From an uncultured Mycoplasmatota bacterium (GTDB lineage Bacteria; Bacillota_I; Bacilli_A; RF39; UBA660): a stretch of 35,961 nucleotides of DNA. Below are positions 23,264-32,451 of the stretch, one piece after another. The first letter of the stretch is position 1. The number at the start of each line of letters is the position of its first letter. The stretch lies in assembly GCA_900549325.1 (NCBI GenBank), contig UROI01000013.1:1-35961 (forward strand). The letters run 5' to 3'. Below the pieces are notes generated by a model. That model saw only the letters and a list, made by a program, of their open reading frames with translations, searched no databases and was not told the origin of the DNA. The translations under genes and the position numbers were made by a program.

Positions 23264-25036
23264 TACTACTCTTTTAAACATCCTTTCTATTTCATAAGTA
23301 GTAAAATGTATTATAGTAGGTCTTCCATGAGGACAATTAAATGGATTATTACACTTTCTAAGTTTATTAATTATCTCTTCTTGGGCTTCTTTAGTTATTC
23401 TAGTATTAGCTTTAATACTCATTTTACAACTTACTAATTTGGCTAAATTATCATTAAACTTGGCTAAACTAAAATCTTTACCTTTATTTGTTATATCTTC
23501 AAATATTTTAGATATTATTTCTTTTTCTCTACCCTTAGTAAACCAAGTAGGATGTGATAGAATACGATATGAATTACTACCAAACTCTTCTACTTTGATA
23601 TTTAAACTATCTAAAATATCAATATTTTCTTTTACTTTTATAAACTCATTATTAGGTAGTTCTATTATGATAGGAATAAGAGGTGTTATGGTATTACCAC
23701 TGGGATGGGCAAGTAAATAAGAATTTTTTTCATAATTAATTCTTTCTTCAGCAGCATGCTGATCTATTAGATAGATTCCCTTTTCATTTTCACATACTAT
23801 ATAGGTACCTAAGGCTAGTCCAATAGGATATAATTCAGGAAGGGTATCTTTAGGTCTTTCTTCAATATATTCTTCTTCCTCTTCAGTATCATATTCATTA
23901 TTTTGTTCATAGTTAAAGTTAATTAAGTTAGTTAATCTTTCTTTATCAGGATTTACTTCACTTGGCTCATTTATAGTATTTCGATCTAAATTTAATGCTA
24001 GATTTTCATACTTTACTTGTGGTTCTTCTTTTACTTCTATCTTTGGTATTAATAATTTTGTTTTTATTGTATCCACAATTAAGGTTGATATAAGTGTTTT
24101 TAAATCTTCAAAATTACTAAACTTGATATCTTGTTTAGAAGGATGAATATTTACATCAATTAGGGATGGATCAGTATCTATTTTAATTACCACGATTGGA
24201 TATCTAGTATCTTCTTTGAATGATGAATAAGAATCATTTATTACTTTATTTAGTACTTGATTTCTTATTACTCTTCCATTTACTAGGACTGTCATATGAT
24301 TTCTTGAGGCTCTATTTACTTCAGGTAAGGAAATGTAGCCTGATACATCATAGTCGTCATTAGAGCCATTTATTGCAAGCATCTTTTTAGTTATTTCTAA
24401 ACCATATATTGATTTTATTACTTTAAGTAAATTACCAGAACCATCGGTATTTAATAGTTCTTTTTCGTCATTAGTTAATCTAAACTTAATACTTGGATAT
24501 GATAGGGCCATTTTATTTACATATTCAGTAACTCCCGCTAGTTCAGCATATGGACTGGATAGATGTTTTAATCTGGCAGGGGTATTATAGAACATATTGG
24601 TAACGGTTATTTGTGTTCCTTTTCTGGCATCACCATTTTTGTTTTCAAGAAGTTTTCCACCTTTGATGTGGACAACTGTTCCTACTTCGCCTTGGGATGT
24701 CTTTAGTAGAACTTCGGATACTGCGGCGATTGATGGTAAGGCCTCACCACGGAAACCTAGAGAGTTTATGTTAAACAAATCATCATCGGTATATAGTTTA
24801 CTAGTGGCATGTCTTTGAAAGGCTAAAACAGCATCATCTTTATCCATACCTATACCATTATCAGTAACCACTATTTCTCTTAGGCCGGCTTCTTTTAGGT
24901 CTATTTTTATTTCAGTACTTTTGGCATCAACAGAGTTTTCCACTAGTTCTTTGACTATTGATACTACTTTTTCTACTACTTCTCCTGCCGCTATCTTATT
25001 TGATAGTAGTTCACTCATTACTTTTATTCTACTCAT
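23261..25036 (-). CDS. mutL: DNA mismatch repair protein MutL
   Basis: A 591-residue protein. N-terminal GHKL ATPase: IAAGEVV, VDAKST, DNGIGMD, GFRGEALPSIAAVS and KGTQI-like. An acidic, disordered linker near 375-400. C-terminal endonuclease domain with DQHAAEERINYE (the DQHA(x)2E(x)4E nicking motif) and CPHGRPT zinc-site motif. It nicks DNA to direct mismatch removal. No mutS is adjacent. Start ATG 25036 with RBS GAGGTG; a TTG at 25048 is in frame but lies inside that RBS region. It overlaps the truB stop region. Confidence 0.97.
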   Translation of the reverse strand: MSRIKVMSELLSNKIAAGEVVEKVVSIVKELVENSVDAKSTEIKIDLKEAGLREIVVTDNGIGMDKDDAVLAFQRHATSKLYTDDDLFNINSLGFRGEALPSIAAVSEVLLKTSQGEVGTVVHIKGGKLLENKNGDARKGTQITVTNMFYNTPARLKHLSSPYAELAGVTEYVNKMALSYPSIKFRLTNDEKELLNTDGSGNLLKVIKSIYGLEITKKMLAINGSNDDYDVSGYISLPEVNRASRNHMTVLVNGRVIRNQVLNKVINDSYSSFKEDTRYPIVVIKIDTDPSLIDVNIHPSKQDIKFSNFEDLKTLISTLIVDTIKTKLLIPKIEVKEEPQVKYENLALNLDRNTINEPSEVNPDKERLTNLINFNYEQNNEYDTEEEEEYIEERPKDTLPELYPIGLALGTYIVCENEKGIYLIDQHAAEERINYEKNSYLLAHPSGNTITPLIPIIIELPNNEFIKVKENIDILDSLNIKVEEFGSNSYRILSHPTWFTKGREKEIISKIFEDITNKGKDFSLAKFNDNLAKLVSCKMSIKANTRITKEAQEEIINKLRKCNNPFNCPHGRPTIIHFTTYEIERMFKRVV

Positions 25037-25037
25037 A

Positions 25038-25904
25038 CTACACCTCAATCATTTTATATGGTTTTACTTTATTATTTTCACCTGCTATATATATGGCTAT
25101 TTCTTTTCCATCTTTATCTAGTAATAGAGACATATTCTCTTCAAAAAACTTATCTAGTACCATACCATTTTTTACTTTAGTAAGTAAGGGCTCCTCTAGC
25201 ACAGTAGTTTTTATATTTGGTAGACACTCTTTGATACTAAGTAATTTATAGTTATTCTCTTCAATATCTTTTAGTGTATAAGCATCTTTTAGAGTAAATA
25301 TTCCCTGTCTTGTTCTTATGAGACTTTTCATGGTACCATAAGTATTTAAACTATAGGCTATATCTCTAATTAAACTTCTTATATATGTTCCTTTACTTAC
25401 TTCACATCTAATAGTAAACTCTACTGCACCCTTTATATGTTTTAGGTCACTTATTAATTCTAGAGAGTATACTTCTACTTCTTTACTTGGAGGAGTTACT
25501 GGAATACCACTGCGGGCATACTCATATAGTTTTCTTCCTCCTACTTTGACTGCTGAATAAAGGGGAACTTCTTGGTTATATTTACCTATGTAACTTTTTA
25601 GTACTTTTAGTAGTTCTTCTTTAGTTACATGGGGTATGTTTCTTTTGATTTCTGTTCCGGTTATATCTAACATATCAGTTTCGTAGCCTAGTATTACTTC
25701 TGCAATGTACTCTTTGGTATTACTAGTTAGGAGTTCAGATACTTTAAGGGCTCTACCTATGGGGAGTACTAATACACCTGTGGCTAATGGGTCCAATGTT
25801 CCTGTATGGCCTACTTTTTTGGTATTTAATTTTTTTGATACTATGTTTACTATATCTCTACTGGTATAGTTTTTAGGTTTATTTATGACAATTATTCCAT
25901 TCAT
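25038..25904 (-). CDS. truB: tRNA pseudouridine(55) synthase TruB
   Basis: A 288-residue enzyme that makes pseudouridine 55 in the T loop of tRNAs. GIIVINKPKNYTSRDIV at the start, catalytic GHTGTLDPLATGVL (Asp about 38), and the KGTYIRSLIRDIA block; a short PUA-like C-terminus. Starts within the end of nrnA (26-base overlap), as in other rbfA-nrnA-truB operons. Confidence 0.96.
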   Translation of the reverse strand: MNGIIVINKPKNYTSRDIVNIVSKKLNTKKVGHTGTLDPLATGVLVLPIGRALKVSELLTSNTKEYIAEVILGYETDMLDITGTEIKRNIPHVTKEELLKVLKSYIGKYNQEVPLYSAVKVGGRKLYEYARSGIPVTPPSKEVEVYSLELISDLKHIKGAVEFTIRCEVSKGTYIRSLIRDIAYSLNTYGTMKSLIRTRQGIFTLKDAYTLKDIEENNYKLLSIKECLPNIKTTVLEEPLLTKVKNGMVLDKFFEENMSLLLDKDGKEIAIYIAGENNKVKPYKMIEV

Positions 25905-26829
25905 TTATACTCTTACCTACTTCTATTATTAACTTTTCTTTTAGTTCTTCATAAGGCATAACAGTTGTTATACCAGCAGCATTTATGTGACCTCCTCCGC
26001 CAAAGATAGAGGCAATCCTGCTGACATCAATATGACTGCTACGAAGGGATACTCTAGTTTGATTAGAATATTTTCTTAAAAATATTGATACTTCAACAGT
26101 ATCTATTTCAAGAGGAATACCAACGAGAATACCACATTCATCTTCATCAACATTATATTTCTTCATATCTTCGGAAGTTATGAAAGAAACTGCTAGGGCA
26201 TTATTATTATATAGTTCTAGATTATCTAGGGCTTTCTTCTTGATATTAAACTGATTTATGGTAATAGTTCTTAGTACTTTCTTATATATGTCAGAAAGAT
26301 CTACTAGTGAAGATAGTTCTGCGGCCATAGTAAAAGTACTAGGAAGAACATTCTGGTGGGCAAAACCGCCAGTATCAGTAAGCAGGCCTATAGTTAGAGG
26401 TACTGCTAGTTCATTATCTATGGTAACATTCATTTCTTTTATTAAATTATATACTATCTCGCAGCAGGCAGGATAATTTCCTACTAGGTTTACATCACCA
26501 TACATAGTATTTGTCTTATGATGATCAATTACTAGTATCTTTGACACAGTATCAAGTAAATAGGCACTATTTACTCTGTCAATACTTCCAGTATCTAGTA
26601 TAACTGCTGTATCATACTTTTTAGTACTCTCTTTCTTTATATCTTGATACTCTTTTAGAAAATTAAACCTTTTAGGTAAAGTATCTATGACGATATCTAC
26701 TTCTTTACCTAATCTTTTTAATAGTGTATACATAGCTATAGTACTACCTATAGCATCACCATCAGGATTATTATGGCAAAGTAAAACAATATTATTGCTT
26801 ACTTTAATTTCGCTAATAATATTGTTCAT
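25879..26829 (-). CDS. nrnA: bifunctional oligoribonuclease / PAP phosphatase NrnA (DHH family)
   Basis: A 316-residue DHH/DHHA1 phosphoesterase that degrades nano-RNA and 3'-phosphoadenosine 5'-phosphate. Motifs: HNNPDGDAIGS (19-29), DTGSIDR, VIDHHKTN (DHH), and the DHHA1 C-terminus with SRIASIFGGGGHINAAG. The start ATG shares bases with the rbfA stop (TAATG). Operon member between rbfA and truB as in Bacillus. Confidence 0.94.
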   Translation of the reverse strand: MNNIISEIKVSNNIVLLCHNNPDGDAIGSTIAMYTLLKRLGKEVDIVIDTLPKRFNFLKEYQDIKKESTKKYDTAVILDTGSIDRVNSAYLLDTVSKILVIDHHKTNTMYGDVNLVGNYPACCEIVYNLIKEMNVTIDNELAVPLTIGLLTDTGGFAHQNVLPSTFTMAAELSSLVDLSDIYKKVLRTITINQFNIKKKALDNLELYNNNALAVSFITSEDMKKYNVDEDECGILVGIPLEIDTVEVSIFLRKYSNQTRVSLRSSHIDVSRIASIFGGGGHINAAGITTVMPYEELKEKLIIEVGKSINEWNNCHK

Positions 26830-27173
26830 TACTCACCATCTTCCTTTATTTCCTCAATTATCTTTTCAATTTTATTTCCATATTCAATTGACTCATCATA
26901 TACAAATGTTAATTCAGGCATCTTTCTTATTTCTACTCTACCAAATAATTTACCACGAATAAAGGAACTAGCATTATTTAATGCTTTAGTTACTTTTTCT
27001 CTATCTTTATCTATTAAATTAGTAAAGTATACTTTAGCATATGATAAATCACTAGAAATATCTACTGCTGTTATGGTAACGAATTGGACATCAGTATCTT
27101 TTACTTCTTCACTTATTACTTTGGATATTTCTTCAGTTAGAATATGATTTAATCTATCTAATTTTATACTCAT
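26829..27173 (-). CDS. rbfA: 30S ribosome-binding factor RbfA
   Basis: A 114-residue KH-like protein needed for late 30S maturation and cold adaptation. RLNHILTEEISKVI at the start, then VTITAVDISSDLSYAKVYFT and the RKMPELTFVYDESIEYG block near the C-terminus are typical. Length normal. In most Bacillota it follows infB directly; here three unknown genes intervene. Confidence 0.95.
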   Translation of the reverse strand: MSIKLDRLNHILTEEISKVISEEVKDTDVQFVTITAVDISSDLSYAKVYFTNLIDKDREKVTKALNNASSFIRGKLFGRVEIRKMPELTFVYDESIEYGNKIEKIIEEIKEDGE

Positions 27174-27183
27174 AATATCATTC

Positions 27184-27510
27184 CTATCTATGTTTATTAC
27201 TATTATTTATATTTTGATATTCTTCAGGTACATTTCCTATGCTTACAAGAAAGGCTCCTCGTTTGTAACCTTCTTGAAAAGTTTGGGTCGCTTTTATATC
27301 AGTGATTCCCTCAATTTGAGGTAAATCTTGAACTTCTAATGGTATACCATAAAAGTATTCGTCAAAATAAGCTTTTCTTCCTATTTTATTTATTTTAGCC
27401 GCAAATGCTTTTTCATTTCCAGATAATCTATGACTAGCTTGCTTCTTCATGCTTTCTTCAAGTCTTTTGTCTCTTACTAGATAATTAACATGTACGCTTA
27501 ACTTTTCCAT
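27184..27510 (-). CDS. unknown GY-motif protein C (infB-rbfA island)
   Basis: A 108-residue basic protein with no recognised family. It carries one [ST]-[FY]-x-x-G-Y-x-x-[GA] motif (TFQEGYKRGA, 77-86), shared with the two preceding genes, and ends in KHR like the protein before it. N-terminal half is Lys/Arg-rich. 10 bases upstream of rbfA; co-transcribed. Confidence 0.65.
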   Translation of the reverse strand: MEKLSVHVNYLVRDKRLEESMKKQASHRLSGNEKAFAAKINKIGRKAYFDEYFYGIPLEVQDLPQIEGITDIKATQTFQEGYKRGAFLVSIGNVPEEYQNINNSNKHR

Positions 27511-27519
27511 ATTAATCTC

Positions 27520-27981
27520 CTACCTATGTTTTTTAGTTCCGCTATCCATTATTACAGCAGTCATATATCCAGCCATATAATCGTCATTGGACTTTAATAA
27601 ATTTAGTTGTTCCATAGTTATTCCTAAAACATCGTGTTCATAAATCCCTAATGAAGCACGTCCTTCTTGAGATAATTTGTCTAATTTAGCTAGTACTCTC
27701 TTCTCACCATTTATGTAGTATCCAGCGGTATATGACTTGATTTCAGATTCTGTAGTTCCAGTGTTGTTGTAGACTTTACCATTTGCTCTATCATCAGAAC
27801 CTAAGTTTCTAAAGGATCCGCTATCGCCATATTGTTCTAATCTTTCTTGATTTCTTTTGGCATAGAACTTTTCATTTATATCACTAGTTACATTTGATAT
27901 TCTTATTCTGGCAGATTCTCTTGCTAATGTTTCTTTTTTATCTTTTCTATATTCAATATTAGCTTGTCCAAATCCCTTCAT
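27520..27981 (-). CDS. unknown GY-motif protein B (infB-rbfA island)
   Basis: A 153-residue protein, no recognised family. Motifs SYTAGYYING (83-92) and DYMAGYMTAV (134-143). The first sits at the same residues as in protein A (SFHYGYYDRG, 83-92), and the preceding regions share an ARI...YG pattern, so A and B are paralogues. Rich in Lys/Arg/Glu with no membrane segment or signal peptide. Ends in KHR. 9 bases before gene C. Confidence 0.65.
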   Translation of the reverse strand: MKGFGQANIEYRKDKKETLARESARIRISNVTSDINEKFYAKRNQERLEQYGDSGSFRNLGSDDRANGKVYNNTGTTESEIKSYTAGYYINGEKRVLAKLDKLSQEGRASLGIYEHDVLGITMEQLNLLKSNDDYMAGYMTAVIMDSGTKKHR

Positions 27982-27983
27982 AC

Positions 27984-28589
27984 TTATTTTCTTACACCTT
28001 TCGAAGTTGTTTTTTGATATTCTACATTTTCTTTAAACTTTTTACCTAATTCATAACCTTCTTTATATGAAGGACAGTTTTTTATTGCTTCATCTAGATT
28101 TTCAAATACAATTTCTGGATTCTTTCCATCGGTAAAACCTATTACTCTTAGAATTTCGTTATATTTTACATTTTCCTCTAGTTTTTCATATGGCATTTCT
28201 GTTCTATTTAAGCCAAATGCTCTGTTTATCTCTTGATATACTTTGGTTATATTATCTGTAAGTAATGGAATACTTGTACTACCAGTTCCTATTAATATTA
28301 TAAGATTGGTATTACCTCTATCATAATATCCATAGTGAAAACTTTGAGCATCACCTTGACTCACTTTATTTAAATTAGGGTATGGTACTCCTGATAATCT
28401 AGCTACTGTACCTTCTGAAATCAATCTTCCAGTTCCATATTTAGCATATTTTTCTTTGAACCTCTCTTCATGACGACGTTCACTTTCAGCTTCTCCAATT
28501 CTGGCAGCACTGATGGCACTTCTTGTCGGCTGTGACTTCTTTTGGGAAGAATATGCACTTCCATATAATGTTTTTGGTATTTCTTTCAT
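27984..28589 (-). CDS. unknown GY-motif protein A (infB-rbfA island)
   Basis: A 201-residue protein, no recognised family. Motifs SFHYGYYDRG (83-92) and SYKEGYELGK (174-183); the basic, Ser/Ala-rich N-terminus (1-60) looks disordered or nucleic-acid-binding; a short hydrophobic Gly-Ser stretch (NLIILIGTGSTSIPLL) follows the first motif. Start 11 bases after the infB stop, two bases between its stop and gene B. Expression with translation factors suggests a soluble, possibly RNA-linked role, which is an inference from position. Confidence 0.65.
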   Translation of the reverse strand: MKEIPKTLYGSAYSSQKKSQPTRSAISAARIGEAESERRHEERFKEKYAKYGTGRLISEGTVARLSGVPYPNLNKVSQGDAQSFHYGYYDRGNTNLIILIGTGSTSIPLLTDNITKVYQEINRAFGLNRTEMPYEKLEENVKYNEILRVIGFTDGKNPEIVFENLDEAIKNCPSYKEGYELGKKFKENVEYQKTTSKGVRK

Positions 28590-28600
28590 TTTAATCTTAC

Positions 28601-30724
28601 CTACCTCTTTATTTCTACTAGTTCATATGCTTCAATTATATCTTTTTCTTTAATATCATTAAAGTTTTCAATAGTTATTCCGCATTCTAGTCCTTGTTTT
28701 ACTTCTTTTGCTTGATCTTTTTCTCTAGCCAAACTGCCAATGGTACTATCTATTACAACAACACCATCTCTTATTACTCTAGCTTTAGCCCCTCTTCTTA
28801 TTATTCCTGATGTTACATAAGAACCTGCAATAGTACCTACTTTAGAGAATTTAAATAGTTTTCTAACTTCAGCTTCTCCTAGTACTTTTTCTTCATACTC
28901 TGGCTCTAGTTTTCCTTTAAGAGCTGCTTCCATTTCTTCAACTACTTTATAGATAATATCGTATAATCTAATATCAATTCCTTTATCTTTAGCTATTTCA
29001 GTTATCTTGTGATCAGGTCTAATATTAAAACCTATGATGATAGCATTTGATGCTTCCGCTAATACAACATCACTTTCTGATATGGCACCAATACCACTTC
29101 TGATAACATTTATTTTCATGCCTTCAACATCTAACTTTAATAATGAATTCTTTACAGCCTCTTCACTACCCTTAACATCTGCTTTTAAGATAATGTTGAT
29201 TTCTTTTTCACCAGCTTCTTTTCTGCTAAATAAGTCGTTTAAAGATATTGTTCCTTTAGGTTTATTTCTTTTTTCTTTTTCAATTTCTTTTCTTTGCTCT
29301 GCAACTTTTTTAGCCTTCTTTTCACTTTCAAAAGCCATAAATTTATCTCCTGCTGATGGGCTTTCAGATAAACCAGTTATTGATACAGGCATTGATGGAA
29401 GAGCCTCTACTAGTGACTCACCTCTATCATTAGTTAATGTTCTAACTTTACCTGCAGATGATCCTATTACAATTGGATCTCCTAGTCTTAAGGTACCATT
29501 TTGAATTAATATGTTAGTTATTACTCCAGAATTTTTATCTACTTTAGATTCGATAACTGTTCCAATAGCATAACGATTTGGATTAGCCTTTAATTCAGCC
29601 ATTTCACTAAGTAATAGTATTCTATCTAGTAAGTCATCTATTCCTTCGCCAGTTACTGCAGAGATATTTACAAACATTGTATCTCCACCCCAAGCTTCAG
29701 GTTGTACACCATTTGCAGACATTTCAGTTAATACTCTTTCAACATTAGCAGTTGGTTTATCTATTTTATTAACCGCTACGATGATTGGGACTCCAGCAGC
29801 TTTAGCATGGTCTATTGCTTCTTTGGTTTGAGGCATTACGCCATCATCTGCTGCTACTATAATGATAACAATATCAGTAATAGATGCTCCTCTAGCACGC
29901 ATTTCAGTAAAGGCTGCATGACCTGGAGTATCAATAAAGGTTATTTTTTTACCATTATATTCTATTTGATAGGCACCAATTGCTTGTGTTATTCCGCCGG
30001 CTTCTCCTGAAGCAACATTTGTCTTTCTAATAGTATCAAGTAGTGTTGTTTTACCATGGTCAACATGACCCATTATTGTTACTACTGGTGGTCTTTCTTG
30101 CAAGTCTTCTTCTCTATCTACTATTTCTAATTCTTCAAAGTTTATTTCATCTCTAGTACTTTCTTTCTTTAGTACTTTGTTATAATCTCCTACTAGAATT
30201 TCAGCTGTATCAAAATCTAATGAAGCATTAATATTCATCATCATACCTAGTGACATTAATTTCTTTATTATTTCAGTAGCTGATACTCCTAGTGCTGAAG
30301 CTAATTCTGATACTGTCATACCATCTTTGTATAAAACAATATTTTCATCATCTTCAGTAACATTTGACTGAAGTTTTTCTTTATGCTTATACATTTCTTT
30401 TCTTTTTTCACGGTAGTCGCTCTTAGATGAAGATTCTACTTTATTTTGTTTTTTCTTCTTACTAGCATTTTTTTCTTCAATTATATCGTCTAGTTCCTCT
30501 TCGTAGTCTTCTTCAAGCTCTTCATCGTCTTCAGTTTCTTCAAGTACTTCATCTTCAATTTCTTCATTTTCAAGTGAAGCTAATTCATTATCTAACATAA
30601 TGATATCATCATCTGATAACATATCATCTTCATTACTTATAGATAATTCTAATTTTTTACATAGATTAAGTATTTCACTAACACTTTTATCTACATCTAA
30701 TGCATATTCAGATACACTCATCAT
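28601..30724 (-). CDS. infB: translation initiation factor IF-2
   Basis: A 707-residue GTPase that brings fMet-tRNA to the 30S subunit. N-terminal acidic and Lys-rich linker (about 20-115), IF2_N domain (DGMTVSELASALGVSATEII, near 134), G1 GHVDHGKTT, G3 DTPGHAAF, G4 NKIDKP, then domains II-IV ending EAYELVEIKR. Start ATG 30724, eight bases after AGGAGG; GTG at 30733 is in frame but lies within the RBS. Shorter linker than in Bacillus. Confidence 0.97.
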   Translation of the reverse strand: MMSVSEYALDVDKSVSEILNLCKKLELSISNEDDMLSDDDIIMLDNELASLENEEIEDEVLEETEDDEELEEDYEEELDDIIEEKNASKKKKQNKVESSSKSDYREKRKEMYKHKEKLQSNVTEDDENIVLYKDGMTVSELASALGVSATEIIKKLMSLGMMMNINASLDFDTAEILVGDYNKVLKKESTRDEINFEELEIVDREEDLQERPPVVTIMGHVDHGKTTLLDTIRKTNVASGEAGGITQAIGAYQIEYNGKKITFIDTPGHAAFTEMRARGASITDIVIIIVAADDGVMPQTKEAIDHAKAAGVPIIVAVNKIDKPTANVERVLTEMSANGVQPEAWGGDTMFVNISAVTGEGIDDLLDRILLLSEMAELKANPNRYAIGTVIESKVDKNSGVITNILIQNGTLRLGDPIVIGSSAGKVRTLTNDRGESLVEALPSMPVSITGLSESPSAGDKFMAFESEKKAKKVAEQRKEIEKEKRNKPKGTISLNDLFSRKEAGEKEINIILKADVKGSEEAVKNSLLKLDVEGMKINVIRSGIGAISESDVVLAEASNAIIIGFNIRPDHKITEIAKDKGIDIRLYDIIYKVVEEMEAALKGKLEPEYEEKVLGEAEVRKLFKFSKVGTIAGSYVTSGIIRRGAKARVIRDGVVVIDSTIGSLAREKDQAKEVKQGLECGITIENFNDIKEKDIIEAYELVEIKR

Positions 30725-30736
30725 ATGTATCACCTC

Positions 30737-30997
30737 CTAGTGATTTTTTATTATATTTTCTATTTCTTCATATACTTCTTCAGGAATATTTACTTCAAGG
30801 GCACGAGATAATATATTTTTACTTTTAGCAGTATTTAATACTTCTATATCCTTTTTAATATATGCTCCTCTTCCTCCTAATTTTCCTGTTTGGTCCACAC
30901 TTACTTTTCCTTCTTTATCTCTAACGATACGAAGTAATTCTTGCTTAGGTAACTGCTCTCTTGTTACTATACATCTTCTAAGGGGAATCTTCTTCAT
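30737..30997 (-). CDS. ylxR: YlxR family RNA-binding protein
   Basis: An 86-residue YlxR (DUF448) protein: PLRRCIVTREQLPKQELLRI (in part) and KLGGRGAYIKK are the family signatures. YlxR proteins bind RNA and act in RNase P regulation or transcription-translation linkage in the nusA operon. The L7Ae-like ylxQ that normally follows is absent: infB starts 13 bases after the stop. Confidence 0.93.
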   Translation of the reverse strand: MKKIPLRRCIVTREQLPKQELLRIVRDKEGKVSVDQTGKLGGRGAYIKKDIEVLNTAKSKNILSRALEVNIPEEVYEEIENIIKNH

Positions 30998-31006
30998 ATG
31001 CTCACC

Positions 31007-32092
31007 TTATTCTTCTACTGAAGCCTCTGCAGTTGTTTCAGTATTTGCTTCTTCTTCTGGCTTAACTTCAATCTTATAATGAGTAAGACGAGAAGCTAAT
31101 TTAACATTTTGTCCTTTTTTACCAATAGCTAATGATAAGTTCTTATCATTTACTAAAGCTAAAGCTTCTTTCTTAGCTTCATCTTTAATTGACACTTTAA
31201 CATCTTTAGCAGGGCTTAATGCATTTGTTATAAATTTAACAGGATCTTTATCATATAGAATTACATCTATTTTTTCGCCACCTAATTCTTTTAATACGTT
31301 AGCTATTCTTCTTCCTTTTTCACCAATTACCGCTCCTATTGGATCAACATTTGCATATTCAGTGTAAACTGCTATCTTACTTCTACTTCCAGCATCTCTA
31401 GCTACTGAGTATAGCATGATTGTACCATCAGATAATTCTGGTATTTCAATTTCTAATAATCTTTTAACAAAGCCATAATGACTTCTTGATAACATTATAA
31501 ATGGTCCTTTAGGTCCTATCTCTAGTTTAGATACATAAACCTTTACTGAAGAACCCATCTCTAATTTTTCACCAGGTATTATTTGATCTTTTGGTAAGAT
31601 ACCACTGCATCTTCCTAAATCAACAAAGTAATTGTTTTGGTCTTCACGAGATAATGTTCCAACCATTAGTTCTCCTTCTTTATCTTGGAACTCTTCTGAA
31701 ATACTTTGCTTTTCTGCTTCTTTAATTCTTTGAACAATAATTTGTTTTGCAGTACCTGCAGCTACTCTACCAAAATTAGTGGGTATTTGAAGCTCTTTAC
31801 CAATAATTACTTCTCCTAGTTCGATACCCTCTACTAATTTTTGAGCATCCTCTAATGATATTTCTGTTTCTTCATTAGTTACTTCTTCTACAACAGTTCT
31901 ATTAGAATATAATCTAATATCTCCAGTTACTGGATCTACTTTGGCAGTTACATTAGGCATACCAATTTCTTTTTTGTAGGCTGCTGCCATAGCTTGCTCC
32001 ATAGAATCAATAACTATCTTTTTGTCTACTTTCTTTTCTTCCACAATAGACTCTAGAGCTTTCATAAACTCTTTCATTTGCTTACTATTCAT
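31007..32092 (-). CDS. nusA: transcription termination/antitermination factor NusA
   Basis: A 361-residue RNA polymerase-associated factor. N-terminal domain (1-125), S1 domain (about 135-200: VGTLSREDQNNYFVDLGR), KH1 with PIGAVIGEKGRRIANVLKEL (in part) and KH2 with LAIGKKGQNVKLASRL; a short acidic tail EEEANTETTAEASVEE. Lacks the C-terminal acidic repeats of E. coli, as in Bacillota. Starts 2 bases after the rimP stop. Confidence 0.96.
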   Translation of the reverse strand: MNSKQMKEFMKALESIVEEKKVDKKIVIDSMEQAMAAAYKKEIGMPNVTAKVDPVTGDIRLYSNRTVVEEVTNEETEISLEDAQKLVEGIELGEVIIGKELQIPTNFGRVAAGTAKQIIVQRIKEAEKQSISEEFQDKEGELMVGTLSREDQNNYFVDLGRCSGILPKDQIIPGEKLEMGSSVKVYVSKLEIGPKGPFIMLSRSHYGFVKRLLEIEIPELSDGTIMLYSVARDAGSRSKIAVYTEYANVDPIGAVIGEKGRRIANVLKELGGEKIDVILYDKDPVKFITNALSPAKDVKVSIKDEAKKEALALVNDKNLSLAIGKKGQNVKLASRLTHYKIEVKPEEEANTETTAEASVEE

Positions 32093-32094
32093 TT

Positions 32095-32346
32095 CTATCT
32101 TCCCTTCTCTTTAGTGGATACATCTAAAATGTATGACTCCTTAATTAAATCTTTTTCATCTAGTAATGGATTAATAATATTTGTTACTTCTACACATTTA
32201 TCAACATCTATTATTTCTTCACTATCGATTACTATTCTTAAGAATAGATTATTATCTTCTTTTTCTAGTTTAACACTATCTATTCTTACGCCTTTTTTCT
32301 CCACTTCTTTTTCAAGTAGATTTTTTACTTCATCTTCAATATGCAT
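32095..32346 (-). CDS. rimP: RimP, N-terminal domain only
   Basis: An 83-residue protein at the rimP locus. It aligns with the N-terminal alpha-beta domain of the 30S maturation factor (about 150 residues in most bacteria): LRIVIDSEEIIDVDKCVEVTNIINPLLD (in part) and SYILDVST, which corresponds to Y-x-LEVSSPG. There the family continues with DRPL and the SH3-like C-terminal domain; here it stops at KEKGR. The sequence through to nusA has no further codons for it, so the second domain is missing. RBS GGAGG; behind a leader hairpin. Confidence 0.8.
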   Translation of the reverse strand: MHIEDEVKNLLEKEVEKKGVRIDSVKLEKEDNNLFLRIVIDSEEIIDVDKCVEVTNIINPLLDEKDLIKESYILDVSTKEKGR

Positions 32347-32364
32347 ATTTCCTCCATTAAATAT

Positions 32365-32396
32365 ATATAAAAGAGTGGATTTTCATGCCACTCTTT
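32365..32396 (-). terminator. attenuator-like hairpin in the rimP-nusA-infB leader
   Basis: AAAGAGTGG / CCACTCTTT (32370-32378 / 32388-32396), 9-base loop, followed on the minus strand by TTTATATATA and then the rimP RBS. The promoter (TTGTAT-18-TATAAT) is upstream of it, so every transcript from that promoter must pass it. Confidence 0.65.
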
Positions 32397-32410
32397 CTCA
32401 AGACACCTAT

Positions 32411-32440
32411 ATTATAACATAGTTTTATAAGTAAATACAA
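32411..32440 (-). promoter_or_regulatory. promoter of the rimP-nusA-infB operon
   Basis: TTGTAT (32435-32440), 18-base spacer, TATAAT (32411-32416) on the minus strand; start predicted near 32404, only 8 bases before the leader hairpin. Confidence 0.65.
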
Positions 32441-32451
32441 GTATTTTTTTA

